Positions 15,338 through 23,625 of a DNA stretch of 28,939 bases are shown here, one piece after another. The notes beneath the pieces were generated by a model. It did not search any database, was not told the origin of the DNA, and worked only from the letters and a program-made list of their open reading frames with translations. The stretch comes from an uncultured Coriobacteriaceae bacterium (GTDB lineage: Bacteria; Actinomycetota; Coriobacteriia; Coriobacteriales; Eggerthellaceae), in the NCBI GenBank assembly GCA_900552585.1, contig USAB01000012.1, forward strand, positions 1 through 28,939, read 5' to 3'. The translations under genes were made by a program, and so were the position numbers. The number at the start of each line of letters is the position of its first letter. Position 1 is the first letter of the stretch.

Positions 15338-17917
15338 ATGGCGGCATTCGACAGGATCAAGAGCGGCATCGATGCGCTCGACGCCGTATTGGACAACATT
15401 CGGCTGGGCGACAACGTGGTGTTCCAGTTGTCGCGCCTGGAAGAGTTCGCCTATTTCACAGAACCATACGTGCACCAGGCTATCGCCGATGGACGCGACC
15501 TGATCTACTTCCGTTTTGCGTCGCATGCCCCGTTTTTCGGACCCATGCCGGGCTTGAAGATCTACGAGCTTGACCCGAACGTCGGTTTCGAGACGTTCAC
15601 GGTGCAGGTGCGCCGCATCATCACGGAGCACGGGCGCGACGCGTTCTACGTGTTCGACAGCTTGAGCGACTTGCGCGTGGCCTGGTCGTCCGACTTGATG
15701 ATGGCGAACTTCTTCCGGGTGACCTGCCCGTACCTCTTCGAATTGGACACGGTCGCGTTCTTCCCGGTGCTGCGCGGCGTGCACTCGTTTACGGCCATTG
15801 CGAAGATCCGCGACACCACGCAGCTCCTGCTGGACGTTGCCTCCGACGACGAGGGCAACGTGTTCCTGCATCCCATCAAGGTGTGGAACCGCTATACGCC
15901 CACGATGTTCGCTGCGCATCGGTACCGCCCGAAAGACAAGACGGTCTCCGTGCTCACGGACGGCGTGGAAATCAGCCGGTATTATGCGGCCATGAACCAG
16001 AGCCCGGTCACCAGCGAAGAGCGGAACATCGATTCCTGGGACCGCTTTTTCATGGATTGTCGTTTGGACGAGGCGCGCGGGCAGCTTTCCAGCGATGCCT
16101 GCGCGAAGATGTGCAACATGATGATGACGAAGGATCCGCATATGCGCGATCTGGTGAAGAAGTACTTCAAGCCGGCCGACTATTTCGAGGTGCGCGACCG
16201 CATGGTGGGTACGGGCCTTGTCGGCGGCAAGAGCTGCGGCATGCTGGTGGCGCGCAAGATTGTGGAAACTGCCCTGCCCGAGATGAAGAGCCGCTTCGAG
16301 CCGCATGATTCGTTCTATGTGGGTACGGACGTGTTCTATACGTACATCGTCTACAACGACTTATGGAAATTGCGCGTGGCCCAAAGCGGCGAAGGATTTG
16401 TCAGCGCCGCGCCCGCTTTGAAAGAGGGCATCGAACAGGGCACGTTCCCGAATGATATCCGCGAGCAGTTCAAGCGTATCCTGGACTATTACGGCCAGGC
16501 GCCTATTATTGTGCGTTCCTCAAGTTTCCTGGAGGACGGCTTTGGCAATGCATTCGCAGGAAAGTACGATTCCGTGTTCTGCGCCAACGTGGGTACACCG
16601 GACGAGCGGCTTCGGGAGTTCGAGAACGCCGTGCGCCATGTGTATGCGTCCTCGCTGGACCGCTCGGCGTTGGAATACCGCCTGCGCAACGGCCTGGACG
16701 AACGTGAAGAGCAGATGGCGCTGCTGGTCATGCGCGTAAGCGGGTCGTACTTGAATGCGACTAGCTTCATGCCCACGGCGGCGGGCGTGGGTTATTCGCA
16801 CAGCGCGTATTGCTGGATGCCCGGCATGGATCCGGATGCCGGCATGCTTCGCCTGGTCATGGGTTTGGGAACGAAGGCTGTGGATCGAACGGAGCGTGAC
16901 TATCCGCGTATCGTCGGCTTGGACCATCCGCAGGCCACGACGGCGAAGACGACGGCGGAGAAGCACCGGTATTGCCAGCGGTATGCGAATTTCATTGACC
17001 TGGAAAAGCGCGGGCTTGGCGAGTCCCTGTGCACGGATTTGGCGCCGAAGATGTCGGTCAACTCGCGCAATGCTGTTTTCGAGCATGATTTCGAAGCCGA
17101 GGAGAGCCTGCGTTCGCGCGGCAAGTTCCGCCCGGTGTTGTTCGCATCGTGTCGGGGCCTGGTGGCGAACCGGGAGTTTACGGATTTGATGTCCCGCATC
17201 TTGCGCGTGCTGCAAGATGCGTACGGGAGCGCCGTCGACATCGAGTTCACCATCAACGTCGGCGCGGAGAACGCGTTCGTGGTGAATCTGCTGCAGTGCC
17301 GTCCCATTCGCGCACTAAAGGGCGGGACCGGCGTGCAACTTCCCACGGTTGCGGACAGTCAGGCGGTTCTGCATACGGTGGGCGAGGGTATGGGCAACGA
17401 CCGTGCCGACCAGCTGGATGTCGTGGTGACTGTGGATCCCGGAGCCTACTATCGCTGCCCCTATGCGCTTAAGCCGAGCGTTGCTTCTTTGATAGGTGCG
17501 GCGAATGCATATTGCTCGAAGCGTAACCTGAAGGCGGCGCTGTTCACGCCTGGCAGGCTGGGTACCAGCTCACCTGAACTGGGCGTTCCTGCCACCTTCG
17601 CGGATATCAGCGCGTTCTGCGCGCTGTTCGAGGTGGCCTATTCGGCGGCAGGGTATGCGCCCGAGCTTTCTTATGGCAGCCATATGTTCCAGGATTTGGT
17701 GGAGGCGGATATCTGCTACGGAGCGGTTATGGAAAACGACACGTGTCGTGCGTTTCATCTTGAGCTGTTGAGCAAATGCCCGGATATCACGCGCGACGCG
17801 CTCGGCGATGTACCTGAAGAGCTTGCCGGCATTGTCTCCGTTATCGACGTACGTCCATATGAGCTGGTGCTTTGGCGCGACTCGCTAAACAACGAGACCT
17901 TGGTGGCGCAGAAATAG
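15338..17917 (+). CDS. PEP/pyruvate-binding (PPDK_N ATP-grasp) protein with degenerate KaiC-like N-terminus
   Basis: The ATG at 15338 follows AAAGGCGG and gives 859 residues. Residues 3-220 start like a KaiC/RecA-fold protein (FDRIKSGIDALDAVLDNIRLGDNVVF), but where Walker A should be they read QLSRLEEF, so ATP binding there is unlikely. Residues about 288-660 form the N-terminal ATP-grasp domain of PEP synthase/PPDK: GLVGGKSCGML, VRSSSFLEDGFGNAFAGKYD and the closing NLLQCRPIR. The phosphohistidine and PEP-barrel domains are absent, so it cannot be a complete PEP synthase. About 190 further residues have no recognised motif. It may phosphorylate a separate partner or act as a sensor. The gene appears monocistronic. 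Confidence 0.85.
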   Translation: MAAFDRIKSGIDALDAVLDNIRLGDNVVFQLSRLEEFAYFTEPYVHQAIADGRDLIYFRFASHAPFFGPMPGLKIYELDPNVGFETFTVQVRRIITEHGRDAFYVFDSLSDLRVAWSSDLMMANFFRVTCPYLFELDTVAFFPVLRGVHSFTAIAKIRDTTQLLLDVASDDEGNVFLHPIKVWNRYTPTMFAAHRYRPKDKTVSVLTDGVEISRYYAAMNQSPVTSEERNIDSWDRFFMDCRLDEARGQLSSDACAKMCNMMMTKDPHMRDLVKKYFKPADYFEVRDRMVGTGLVGGKSCGMLVARKIVETALPEMKSRFEPHDSFYVGTDVFYTYIVYNDLWKLRVAQSGEGFVSAAPALKEGIEQGTFPNDIREQFKRILDYYGQAPIIVRSSSFLEDGFGNAFAGKYDSVFCANVGTPDERLREFENAVRHVYASSLDRSALEYRLRNGLDEREEQMALLVMRVSGSYLNATSFMPTAAGVGYSHSAYCWMPGMDPDAGMLRLVMGLGTKAVDRTERDYPRIVGLDHPQATTAKTTAEKHRYCQRYANFIDLEKRGLGESLCTDLAPKMSVNSRNAVFEHDFEAEESLRSRGKFRPVLFASCRGLVANREFTDLMSRILRVLQDAYGSAVDIEFTINVGAENAFVVNLLQCRPIRALKGGTGVQLPTVADSQAVLHTVGEGMGNDRADQLDVVVTVDPGAYYRCPYALKPSVASLIGAANAYCSKRNLKAALFTPGRLGTSSPELGVPATFADISAFCALFEVAYSAAGYAPELSYGSHMFQDLVEADICYGAVMENDTCRAFHLELLSKCPDITRDALGDVPEELAGIVSVIDVRPYELVLWRDSLNNETLVAQK

Positions 17918-18386
17918 ACGTAGGTTCGTGGGCGTCTGCGCGATATACGTCAGTCGGCCAGCATTGCTTCATGCGATGGTGAAAGGTTTGGCAGCTGCCT
18001 CCAACGAATTCCGAATTATTGGATGGAAATTGCGGTTGGGAATGGTATAGCCCCGTCTAATATAGGTGTTGAGGCCTCGGTTCGTGGTGCGCGGGTATCC
18101 TGCGGAAATATATCATGCCGTTGACCTGGATTTATACATACGTTTAATAATCGTGAAAACGCACCACTGAAAATTAGGACCTGTTAAACCATTCCCAAGT
18201 TCGCTTGATATCCAATAATTCTGTATTTGCTGGAGCTCATGCGGCGCCCAGGCCCTGATTTCCTTGGAATCGCCCGATTTGCCCCGTTTTGCCTGAAACT
18301 CGACCATTCGCGTGGTTACTGGGTCGTTAATTATTGCCGATCATCGTGTTGTATGGTTGATTGCCCATTAGCTGGCGAGGCGCTGC
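17918..18386. other. Gene-free, AT-richer stretch
   Basis: No convincing gene was found here. The DNA is visibly more AT-rich than its neighbours. A promoter-like pair, TTGACC (18121-18126) and TTAATA (18144-18149) with 17-nt spacing, points rightward but has no gene behind it. A 64-codon minus-strand frame (18113-18307) has no recognised similarity and is not called. Confidence 0.4.
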
Positions 18387-18500
18387 AACGAGAAGCTTGT
18401 TATGGGCCACTCCGTGGAGTGGGGAAAGCGTGGTGCCCGTATCAACGCCATTGCGCTCGGAATCATCGTGACGCCGCTTGTGCTGGACGAGTCCAACGGG
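18387..18500 (+). pseudogene. Short-chain dehydrogenase/reductase remnant
   Basis: The frame from about 18387 reads VEWGKRGARINAIALGIIVT, then PLVLDESNGP. This is the conserved SDR segment after the catalytic Tyr-Lys helix (EWGKrGARINaIsPGIIxTPL). Only about 38 residues are recognisable; the Rossmann half and catalytic YxxxK are absent, and the frame degenerates after NGP. It is a decayed fragment. Confidence 0.6.
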
Positions 18501-18601
18501 CCTATGACAAGCTTGGGTCGTCGGCCTGTTGCTGATTCTGTCCTTTACGACTTGATTTCGATAAGATGGAGGCCGCATGACAAGAACGGGGAAGGACCGA
18601 C

Positions 18602-19165
18602 ATGATTTTCAGGCAGGCGACAACCGCCGACATCGATGCGGTGATGGCGGTTATCGAAGACGGCAGGATGGCCCTTGCAAATCTGGGGCTTGACCAGTGG
18701 CAAGGTGCGGAGCCGTCGCGCGAGACCATCGCATCCGACATCGCCTGCGGTTACAGCTACCTGGTGGCAAATGATGCCGATAACACCGTGCTTGCCACCG
18801 TGTGCTTCTGGGATTGCGGCGAACCCGATTACGACCGCGTGGTTTCGGGGTCTTGGCTTACGGATTCTCCGAATTCTCTGGAAACAGCGCTAAAGTCCGA
18901 TGCGCCGATTACGTATGTTGCGCTCCATCGCCTGGCTTCGTCTGCCGCTTCGCGCAGAAAAGGCGTGGCATCATTCATGATTCGAAGTTGCTTCGATTTG
19001 GCTCGCGAAAGGGGTCTTGAAAGCGTGCGCGCCGATACGCATGCGGGCAACATCCCCATGCAGCGCACGTTCGAGAAACTGGGCATGGCCCGTTGTTGCG
19101 AGGTGCATATCACGAATCCGACGGAGGCCACGAAGCTGCGCGTCGGCTATGAGATAGCACTGTAG
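18602..19165 (+). CDS. GNAT family N-acetyltransferase
   Basis: This 187-residue protein begins MIFRQATTADIDAVMAVIEDGR, a standard GNAT first strand and helix. Motif A, the acetyl-CoA pyrophosphate loop, is SSAASRRKGVASFMI; motif B is ADTHAGNIPMQRTFEKLGM. It should transfer an acetyl group from acetyl-CoA to a small amine or protein, but the substrate is not indicated. The start follows a GGGAAGG site. It stands alone between two eroded regions that contain remnants of other enzymes, so it may be the surviving member of a decayed island. Confidence 0.88.
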   Translation: MIFRQATTADIDAVMAVIEDGRMALANLGLDQWQGAEPSRETIASDIACGYSYLVANDADNTVLATVCFWDCGEPDYDRVVSGSWLTDSPNSLETALKSDAPITYVALHRLASSAASRRKGVASFMIRSCFDLARERGLESVRADTHAGNIPMQRTFEKLGMARCCEVHITNPTEATKLRVGYEIAL

Positions 19166-19339
19166 CCTTGCGGACGGACGCACTTCGCGGACAGATGATG
19201 CGGCTTGCAGCGTTGGCAGTCGCGCCCCACCGAAGAACTTCCCGCCAAACGCGCGACCGAGCTCAATCAGCGCATGGCATCGGAATCGAGACGGGCTCGC
19301 GCCCGATGACGTATTTGAGCTTCATGCCGTGTATGTTCG

Positions 19340-19510
19340 ATGAGGGTGTTGCAGGCCACGACATGTCCCGCAGCAACTGTGCGCTCCGACAACGCCGCCG
19401 TGTCCTGGAGCCGTCCCGCCGCTACGGAGGTTTTCGAATCGGCGCTCGGCGACAGCAAGCAGCTTGTGGCGATCCCGAGGTCGGCCACTTCGACCTGTAA
19501 ATTTGAATCC
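19340..19510 (+). pseudogene. Alpha/beta-hydrolase C-terminal remnant, frameshifted
   Basis: One frame reads AATEVFESALGDSKQLVAIP, and a +1 shift near 19474 continues EVGHFDL. Together these match the last strand and the catalytic-His turn of dienelactone-hydrolase-like proteins (…LVxIPGAxHxDLY). A single missing base would join them. The N-terminal half and nucleophile are not recognisable in 19166-19340, which otherwise shows no gene. Confidence 0.45.
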
Positions 19511-19629
19511 TCGGATCAATCGGGCGCTATTTCTGTCGCTTTTTGTGCTTCGCGAGATGCTTCGGGAGACGCGCCGGAGTCGCAGCCGCCCGCGCCGGGG
19601 TTCGATTCGGGAAAGGTATGTCCGCATCG

Positions 19630-19679
19630 TTGACAGCGGCCAGAAACATTTGATAAAACAAAATCGTTGCAAATATAAA
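19630..19679 (+). promoter_or_regulatory. Promoter of the CDF transporter gene
   Basis: TTGATA (19650-19655) and TATAAA (19674-19679) are 18 nt apart in an AT-rich patch. An overlapping alternative is TTGACA (19630-19635) with GATAAA after 16 nt. Both point to the gene starting at 19720. Confidence 0.55.
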
Positions 19680-19719
19680 ACGCTGATTGGGAATATCCGC
19701 AGGGCAGGGGGCCTTGGAA

Positions 19720-20835
19720 ATGAATGAGGGCCAGAATCGCGAGAGAACTATTGTACGCACCAGCATAGTGGGCATACTGGCGAATGTGCTGCTTGCCGCG
19801 TTCAAAGCGGCAGTCGGCCTTGCGTCAAGCTCGGTGGCCGTTGTGATGGACGCCGTCAACAACCTGAGTGATGCGCTGTCGTCCGTCATCACCATCATCG
19901 GTACGAAGCTGGCGGGAAAGGAACCTGATAAGAAGCATCCGCTGGGTTACGGACGTATCGAGTATTTGAGTACTATGGTCATAGCCGTAATCGTGCTCTA
20001 TGCCGGCGTCACCTCGCTTGTTGAGTCCGTGAAGAAGATCGTTGAACCAGTGACGCCCGATTACTCCGCAACAGCCCTGGTCATCATTGCGGTGGCGGTG
20101 GTAGTGAAAGTGGGGCTGGGCCTGTATGTGAAGAAGCGGGGCGAACGGGTTGATTCGGATTCCCTGGTGGCATCTGGGCGCGACGCGCTGAATGATTCCA
20201 TCATTTCGTTGTCTACGCTTGTTGCTGCGGGCATCTACTTGGGATTCCATATCAGCTTGGAGGCTTGGCTCGGAGCCGTTATTTCCTTCGTTGTGATTAA
20301 ATCCGGAGTTGATATTCTGCGGGAAACAGTCAGCGACATTCTGGGCGAGCGCATCGACGCGGAAACGGCCCATGCCGTGAAGAACACGATTTGCGAGGTT
20401 GAGGGGGTGCAGGGTGCATACGACCTGGTCATCAACAACTACGGACCGAACACGCAGATTGGGTCCGTGCATATCGAAGTGCCCGACACCCTGTCCATTA
20501 AAGAACTGGATGCTTTGGAACGCACCATTGCCGAAGAAGTGTATCGAAAGCACCACGTCGCTCTCACGGGCATCTCCATCTACTGCGTCAGGACGGACGG
20601 AGAATCTGCTCGGGCAGAGTTGGCGGTGCGCAAGATTGCAGGCCAGTATCCCGACATCATCCAGCTGCATGGCTTCAATCTTGATGCAAAGGCCAAGACG
20701 ATGACGTTCGATATTATTGTCAGCTACGATTCCGAAGACCGTAAGGGTGTGTACGACAAGATGGTCGAAAAGGTGCAGGAGGCCTTCCCCGACTATACGC
20801 TGCATGTGCAGCTGGACTTGGATATCTCGGACTGA
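19720..20835 (+). CDS. Cation diffusion facilitator, probable Mn(II) exporter (MntE-like)
   Basis: The ATG at 19720 (MNEGQNRERT) gives 371 residues; an upstream TTG frame has no better support. Six helices and a C-terminal cytoplasmic metal-binding domain are present, with the hallmark HPLGYGRIEYLS loop (73-84). The transport site reads N47-xxx-D51 in helix 2 (DAVNNLSD) and D155-xxx-D159 in helix 5 (GRDALND). This N/D/D/D set lacks the His of zinc CDFs and matches the set described for the manganese exporter MntE, so Mn(II)/H+ antiport is the best prediction. The nitroreductase gene begins 20 nt after it and may be cotranscribed. Confidence 0.92.
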   Translation: MNEGQNRERTIVRTSIVGILANVLLAAFKAAVGLASSSVAVVMDAVNNLSDALSSVITIIGTKLAGKEPDKKHPLGYGRIEYLSTMVIAVIVLYAGVTSLVESVKKIVEPVTPDYSATALVIIAVAVVVKVGLGLYVKKRGERVDSDSLVASGRDALNDSIISLSTLVAAGIYLGFHISLEAWLGAVISFVVIKSGVDILRETVSDILGERIDAETAHAVKNTICEVEGVQGAYDLVINNYGPNTQIGSVHIEVPDTLSIKELDALERTIAEEVYRKHHVALTGISIYCVRTDGESARAELAVRKIAGQYPDIIQLHGFNLDAKAKTMTFDIIVSYDSEDRKGVYDKMVEKVQEAFPDYTLHVQLDLDISD

Positions 20836-20855
20836 CGCTTTGGAAGGAGCGGCAT

Positions 20856-21380
20856 ATGCCCGAATTGATGGATGTTATAACGAAACGGCGCAGCATCAGG
20901 AAGTTCGCGTCCGAACAGGTTCCGGAGCAGAAGCTACATGCGATATTGCGGGCAGGGCTGCTGGCGCCGACCAGCATGAATAAGAAGCCCTGCGAATTCT
21001 ATGCGGTGAGCAACAGGGCACTGCTGCGGCAGCTTTCGCAGGCTAAGGAACAGGGTGCAGCGTTTCTTGCCGATGCGCCCGCTGCCATTGCGGTCTGCGC
21101 GGATTCGTCGAAATCCGACGTCTGGGTAGAGGATTGCTCCATTGCTATGGCGTATATGGGCTTGATGGCAACCAGCCAGGGGCTTGGCAGTTGCTGGGTG
21201 CAGATGCGTCGTCGCGGCTCTTCGGCAGGGGATGACGCCGAAACCGCTGTACTGGGTGCACTCGGTGTCCCGGCCTGCTTTCGCATGGTAGGGCTGTTGG
21301 CACTTGGCATTCCGGCGCAGGAGGCCGCGCCCCATTCCGTTAACGAAGCAGACTTCTCGAAGGTTCATTTCCTGGAATAG
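20856..21380 (+). CDS. Nitroreductase family FMN protein
   Basis: This 174-residue protein begins with the family FMN-phosphate motif KRRSIRKFASEQVPEQKLHAILRAGLLAPTS in its normal position. The central VEDCSIAMAYMGLMATSQGLGSCWVQ segment (cofactor and dimer contact) and the final GLLALGIPA strand are also present. Such enzymes reduce nitro, quinone or flavin substrates with NAD(P)H; the short form suggests the small ferredoxin-free subgroup. An AAGGAG site fixes the start, 20 nt after the CDF gene. The 3' end overlaps a decayed ACR3 fragment on the other strand by 16 nt. Confidence 0.93.
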   Translation: MPELMDVITKRRSIRKFASEQVPEQKLHAILRAGLLAPTSMNKKPCEFYAVSNRALLRQLSQAKEQGAAFLADAPAAIAVCADSSKSDVWVEDCSIAMAYMGLMATSQGLGSCWVQMRRRGSSAGDDAETAVLGALGVPACFRMVGLLALGIPAQEAAPHSVNEADFSKVHFLE

Positions 21381-21680
21381 CCGCTGCCGTCTTCGCGGGC
21401 GTACCAGCGGCGTTTCAGGGCAAGGGCGGCATTCACCAGCAGAATCAGCGATGGCACCTCGATGAGTGGGCCTACCACGCCGGCGAAGGCCTCGCCGGAG
21501 GCAATGCCGAAGGTTGCAGTTGCCACGGCAATAGTCAGTTCGAAGTTGTTGTCGGTTGCCGTGAAGGCGATGCTTGCCATGCACTGATTTCCACCGTGCT
21601 GCCCGCCGCTCCGAAAGCCGGTCCCAAAGGCCCAGCTTGGATGCGGCATTGTCCTTCATGTCAGCAGCCTGCGCATTCAT
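21365..21680 (-). pseudogene. ACR3 arsenite efflux remnant with a large internal deletion
   Basis: Positions 21580-21365 encode the C-terminus of an ACR3 carrier (ASIAFTATDNNFEL, then SGEAFAGVVGPLIEVPSLIL), including the conserved GPLIEVP. Just upstream, in a different frame, 21680 to about 21612 reads MKDNAASKLGLWDRLS, which resembles an ACR3 N-terminus (SxLxxLDRxL). About 250 residues that should lie between them are missing, and the joint shifts frame. The gene therefore cannot make a carrier. The rest of the 21381-21802 gap shows no other gene. Confidence 0.75.
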
Positions 21681-21802
21681 GTTCGGCGGGCGACGATGCT
21701 GGGGTGGGCTCTTGGGCGGTTGCTTGGCGGGATTGCGCGACAGTATCGGCATGTAGACGCCGCGAAGCTTATTTCAACGAAGTCGCCGTGCATCTGTCGG
21801 GC

Positions 21803-22237
21803 TTAGTCGTTCGTGAAGAACTTCAGAATATGCACGGCAACGCAGACGACCGTACCGTCTTGGTTGGTCATCACCACGTCCGCATAGGTCTTCATGTTCT
21901 CCTCGTCGACCTGTTTCACGGTATAGGTGGCGGTAATAGTGTCGCCGAAGTATACGGGCGCGGTGAATCGGAGATGGTCGTAGCCGTATGAGACGCTGGG
22001 AATGGGGTCGTCGTGGTATTGCTGGATCAGGGTGCTTGCCGTGCTTCCCAGGCAGAAGGTCAGCACCCCGTGCACGATGCGCGTGCCGTATTTTGTGGTC
22101 TTCATGTACGCTTCGTTCAGGTGCATGCGGCTGAAATCGCCGGTGATGCCAGCGAACTGGTATACATCGGATTCGCTGATGGTCTTGGTGAAGGTGCAGG
22201 TTTCTCCTACCTTCAGGGGAATGACGCTTTCGCTCAT
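21803..22237 (-). CDS. MaoC-like hot-dog fold hydratase
   Basis: This 144-residue single hot-dog domain has the hydratase motif as GITGDFSRMHLNEAYMKTTKYGTRIVHG. Asp34 and His39 are the catalytic pair used by (R)-specific enoyl-CoA hydratases, and the RIVHGVLT helix is typical. It probably hydrates an enoyl-CoA or a related acyl-thioester. The start follows an AGGAAGG site. It is divergent from the LysR gene at 22467, and the shared 229-nt spacer makes LysR control likely. Confidence 0.88.
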   Translation of the reverse strand: MSESVIPLKVGETCTFTKTISESDVYQFAGITGDFSRMHLNEAYMKTTKYGTRIVHGVLTFCLGSTASTLIQQYHDDPIPSVSYGYDHLRFTAPVYFGDTITATYTVKQVDEENMKTYADVVMTNQDGTVVCVAVHILKFFTND

Positions 22238-22364
22238 GAACGGATTCCTTCCTCTACGACATCTTTGGCTGCTCTTGCAATTTGTCGAGTGCCGGACATT
22301 TTTCCTAGGAATACGCTACACCAGCGGGGGGTATATGAACTTGCGACTCGTTGAAAGAAAGCTG

Positions 22365-22380
22365 GTCCCACTATGAACGG
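22365..22380 (+). promoter_or_regulatory. Motif upstream of the LysR gene, similar to one at 25017
   Basis: GTCCCACTATGAACGG here closely resembles GTCCCCAACTATGAATCGG at 25017-25035: the same order, differing by three inserted bases. Both lie in divergent promoter regions of the same locus, so this is a candidate binding site for the LysR protein. The match was found by eye. Confidence 0.35.
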
Positions 22381-22466
22381 AATGCATGGCGCGGACGTTT
22401 GAGCTAAAGGAGCCGGATCCGTCTGGATATAATGACAAGAGGGAAGAGAGCGTGAGAGGATTCGTT

Positions 22467-23435
22467 GTGAACTTGGCACAGCTTCAGTATTTCCAGCATC
22501 TTGCCGAGGTTGGGAACTACTCTCGTGCCGCCGAGTCTTTTTTCATTTCGCAATCTGCTTTATCGCATTCTATGGCGGCGTTGGAGGATGAGCTGGGGTG
22601 CTCTCTGTTTGCGCGCAAGGGTCGGCAGGTGGTGCTGACCGAAGAGGGTGAAGTATTTAAGCGGTACATCGACGAGGGTCTTTCTGCAATATCTCAGGGC
22701 GTTGCCGAGATTGCGCGTCGCAGAGGGGAGCTGTCGGGAACCGTGCGCGTAGGGGCTATCGCTCCGGTGCGGTCGTGGTATCTTCCCGAAGCTATGGGCG
22801 CCTATCGTGCTGGGTACGGCTCATTGGTGGAATTTCGGGTGGCGCAGGGCGAAACGGCGCCGCTAAATGCACGATTGGCGCAGGGCGATTTCGATCTGGT
22901 CATTGCCGGACCGGTTGAGATAAAGGGGATTGCATGCAAGACCCTGTATTATCAGCGTCTGGTGGTGGCGGTAAATCGCAGTCATCCCCTTGCGAAGAAG
23001 AAGGAAGTGACATTTTCCGACCTGGTGGGATATGATGTGGCGTCGTATCGCGAGGGCATTGCCTGCGGGCGCTTGCTGACTGATTTCTTGAAGGCTTCCC
23101 ATGCTCCCGTAGATGACTTCAACCTGATACGCAACTACGAGGACGAGGTCATCCTTGGAGCTCTGGCCATACACGAACCGATTGTCTCCTTGACTATGAT
23201 CACGTCGAATCTCATGGTCGATTCGCGGATGGCGGTGCTGCCCCTTAGGGAACCGGGAGCGTTGACGTTCTATCCTGTTACCCTGTCGTATCAGGAGAAG
23301 AAATTCCGTTCGCCCGCAGCGCAGGCATTTATCGATTTTCTGGGAACGTTCGATGCTCCTGAATATGAGCGGTCCGATTTTCCCTACGCCACCACCGCCC
23401 CGTTCGATGGCGGCACGGGGAATACCGCAAGCTAA
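22467..23435 (+). CDS. LysR family transcriptional regulator
   Basis: The GTG at 22467 gives 322 residues beginning (M)NLAQLQYFQHLAEVGNYSRAAESFFIS, the canonical LysR start. GAGAGGA lies 6 nt before it. An in-frame GTG at 22452 is an alternative; the longer frame from 22386 is not supported. The helix-turn-helix covers residues 17-42, with the LTEEGEVFKRY linker after it. The effector domain starts near GTVRVGAIAPVRSWYLPEA. It should be a tetrameric, ligand-responsive activator. Neighbours point to control of the MaoC gene, itself, and the VOC/oxidoreductase units. Confidence 0.92.
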   Translation: MNLAQLQYFQHLAEVGNYSRAAESFFISQSALSHSMAALEDELGCSLFARKGRQVVLTEEGEVFKRYIDEGLSAISQGVAEIARRRGELSGTVRVGAIAPVRSWYLPEAMGAYRAGYGSLVEFRVAQGETAPLNARLAQGDFDLVIAGPVEIKGIACKTLYYQRLVVAVNRSHPLAKKKEVTFSDLVGYDVASYREGIACGRLLTDFLKASHAPVDDFNLIRNYEDEVILGALAIHEPIVSLTMITSNLMVDSRMAVLPLREPGALTFYPVTLSYQEKKFRSPAAQAFIDFLGTFDAPEYERSDFPYATTAPFDGGTGNTAS

Positions 23436-23441
23436 CCGGCC

Positions 23442-23546
23442 CTATTCCCAGGGCTTGCCCAGCGCTCCGGCGTCTGCCGACAACTTGAATTCGTACAGGG
23501 CAAGCTTGTAGCTGTTCGGTCCGTTGACGATTTCCGGTTGGCGCAT
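23442..23546 (-). CDS. Small 34-residue protein, unknown
   Basis: The ATG at 23546 follows an AAGGAG site with 7-nt spacing and opens a 34-codon frame ending in TAG. The peptide reads MRQPEIVNGPNSYKLALYEF, then KLSADAGALGKPWE. It lies 79 nt after the ketopantoate-reductase-like gene on the same strand and stops 6 nt short of the convergent LysR gene. No family is recognised. The strong ribosome-binding site argues for translation. It could instead be the remaining start of a longer lost gene. Confidence 0.45.
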   Translation of the reverse strand: MRQPEIVNGPNSYKLALYEFKLSADAGALGKPWE

Positions 23547-23625
23547 GGCATTCTCCTTGTTTCCTATCGTTTTTTTGCTCATCGGTTTTCAATCGATATT
23601 CTTTGCAAGCAAGCGGTGCAATCGT

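Noticed and set aside
15245..16306. A 353-codon minus-strand open frame
   Set aside because: It is antisense to the N-terminal part of the PEP-binding protein and has no recognisable motif; high-GC codon bias explains the open antisense frame.
15338..17917. A complete PEP synthase
   Set aside because: The phosphohistidine and PEP-binding barrel domains are missing, and the N-terminal 220 residues belong to another fold.
18113..18307. A 64-codon minus-strand ORF in the AT-rich gap
   Set aside because: No ribosome-binding site or recognisable similarity; codon use does not resemble neighbouring genes.
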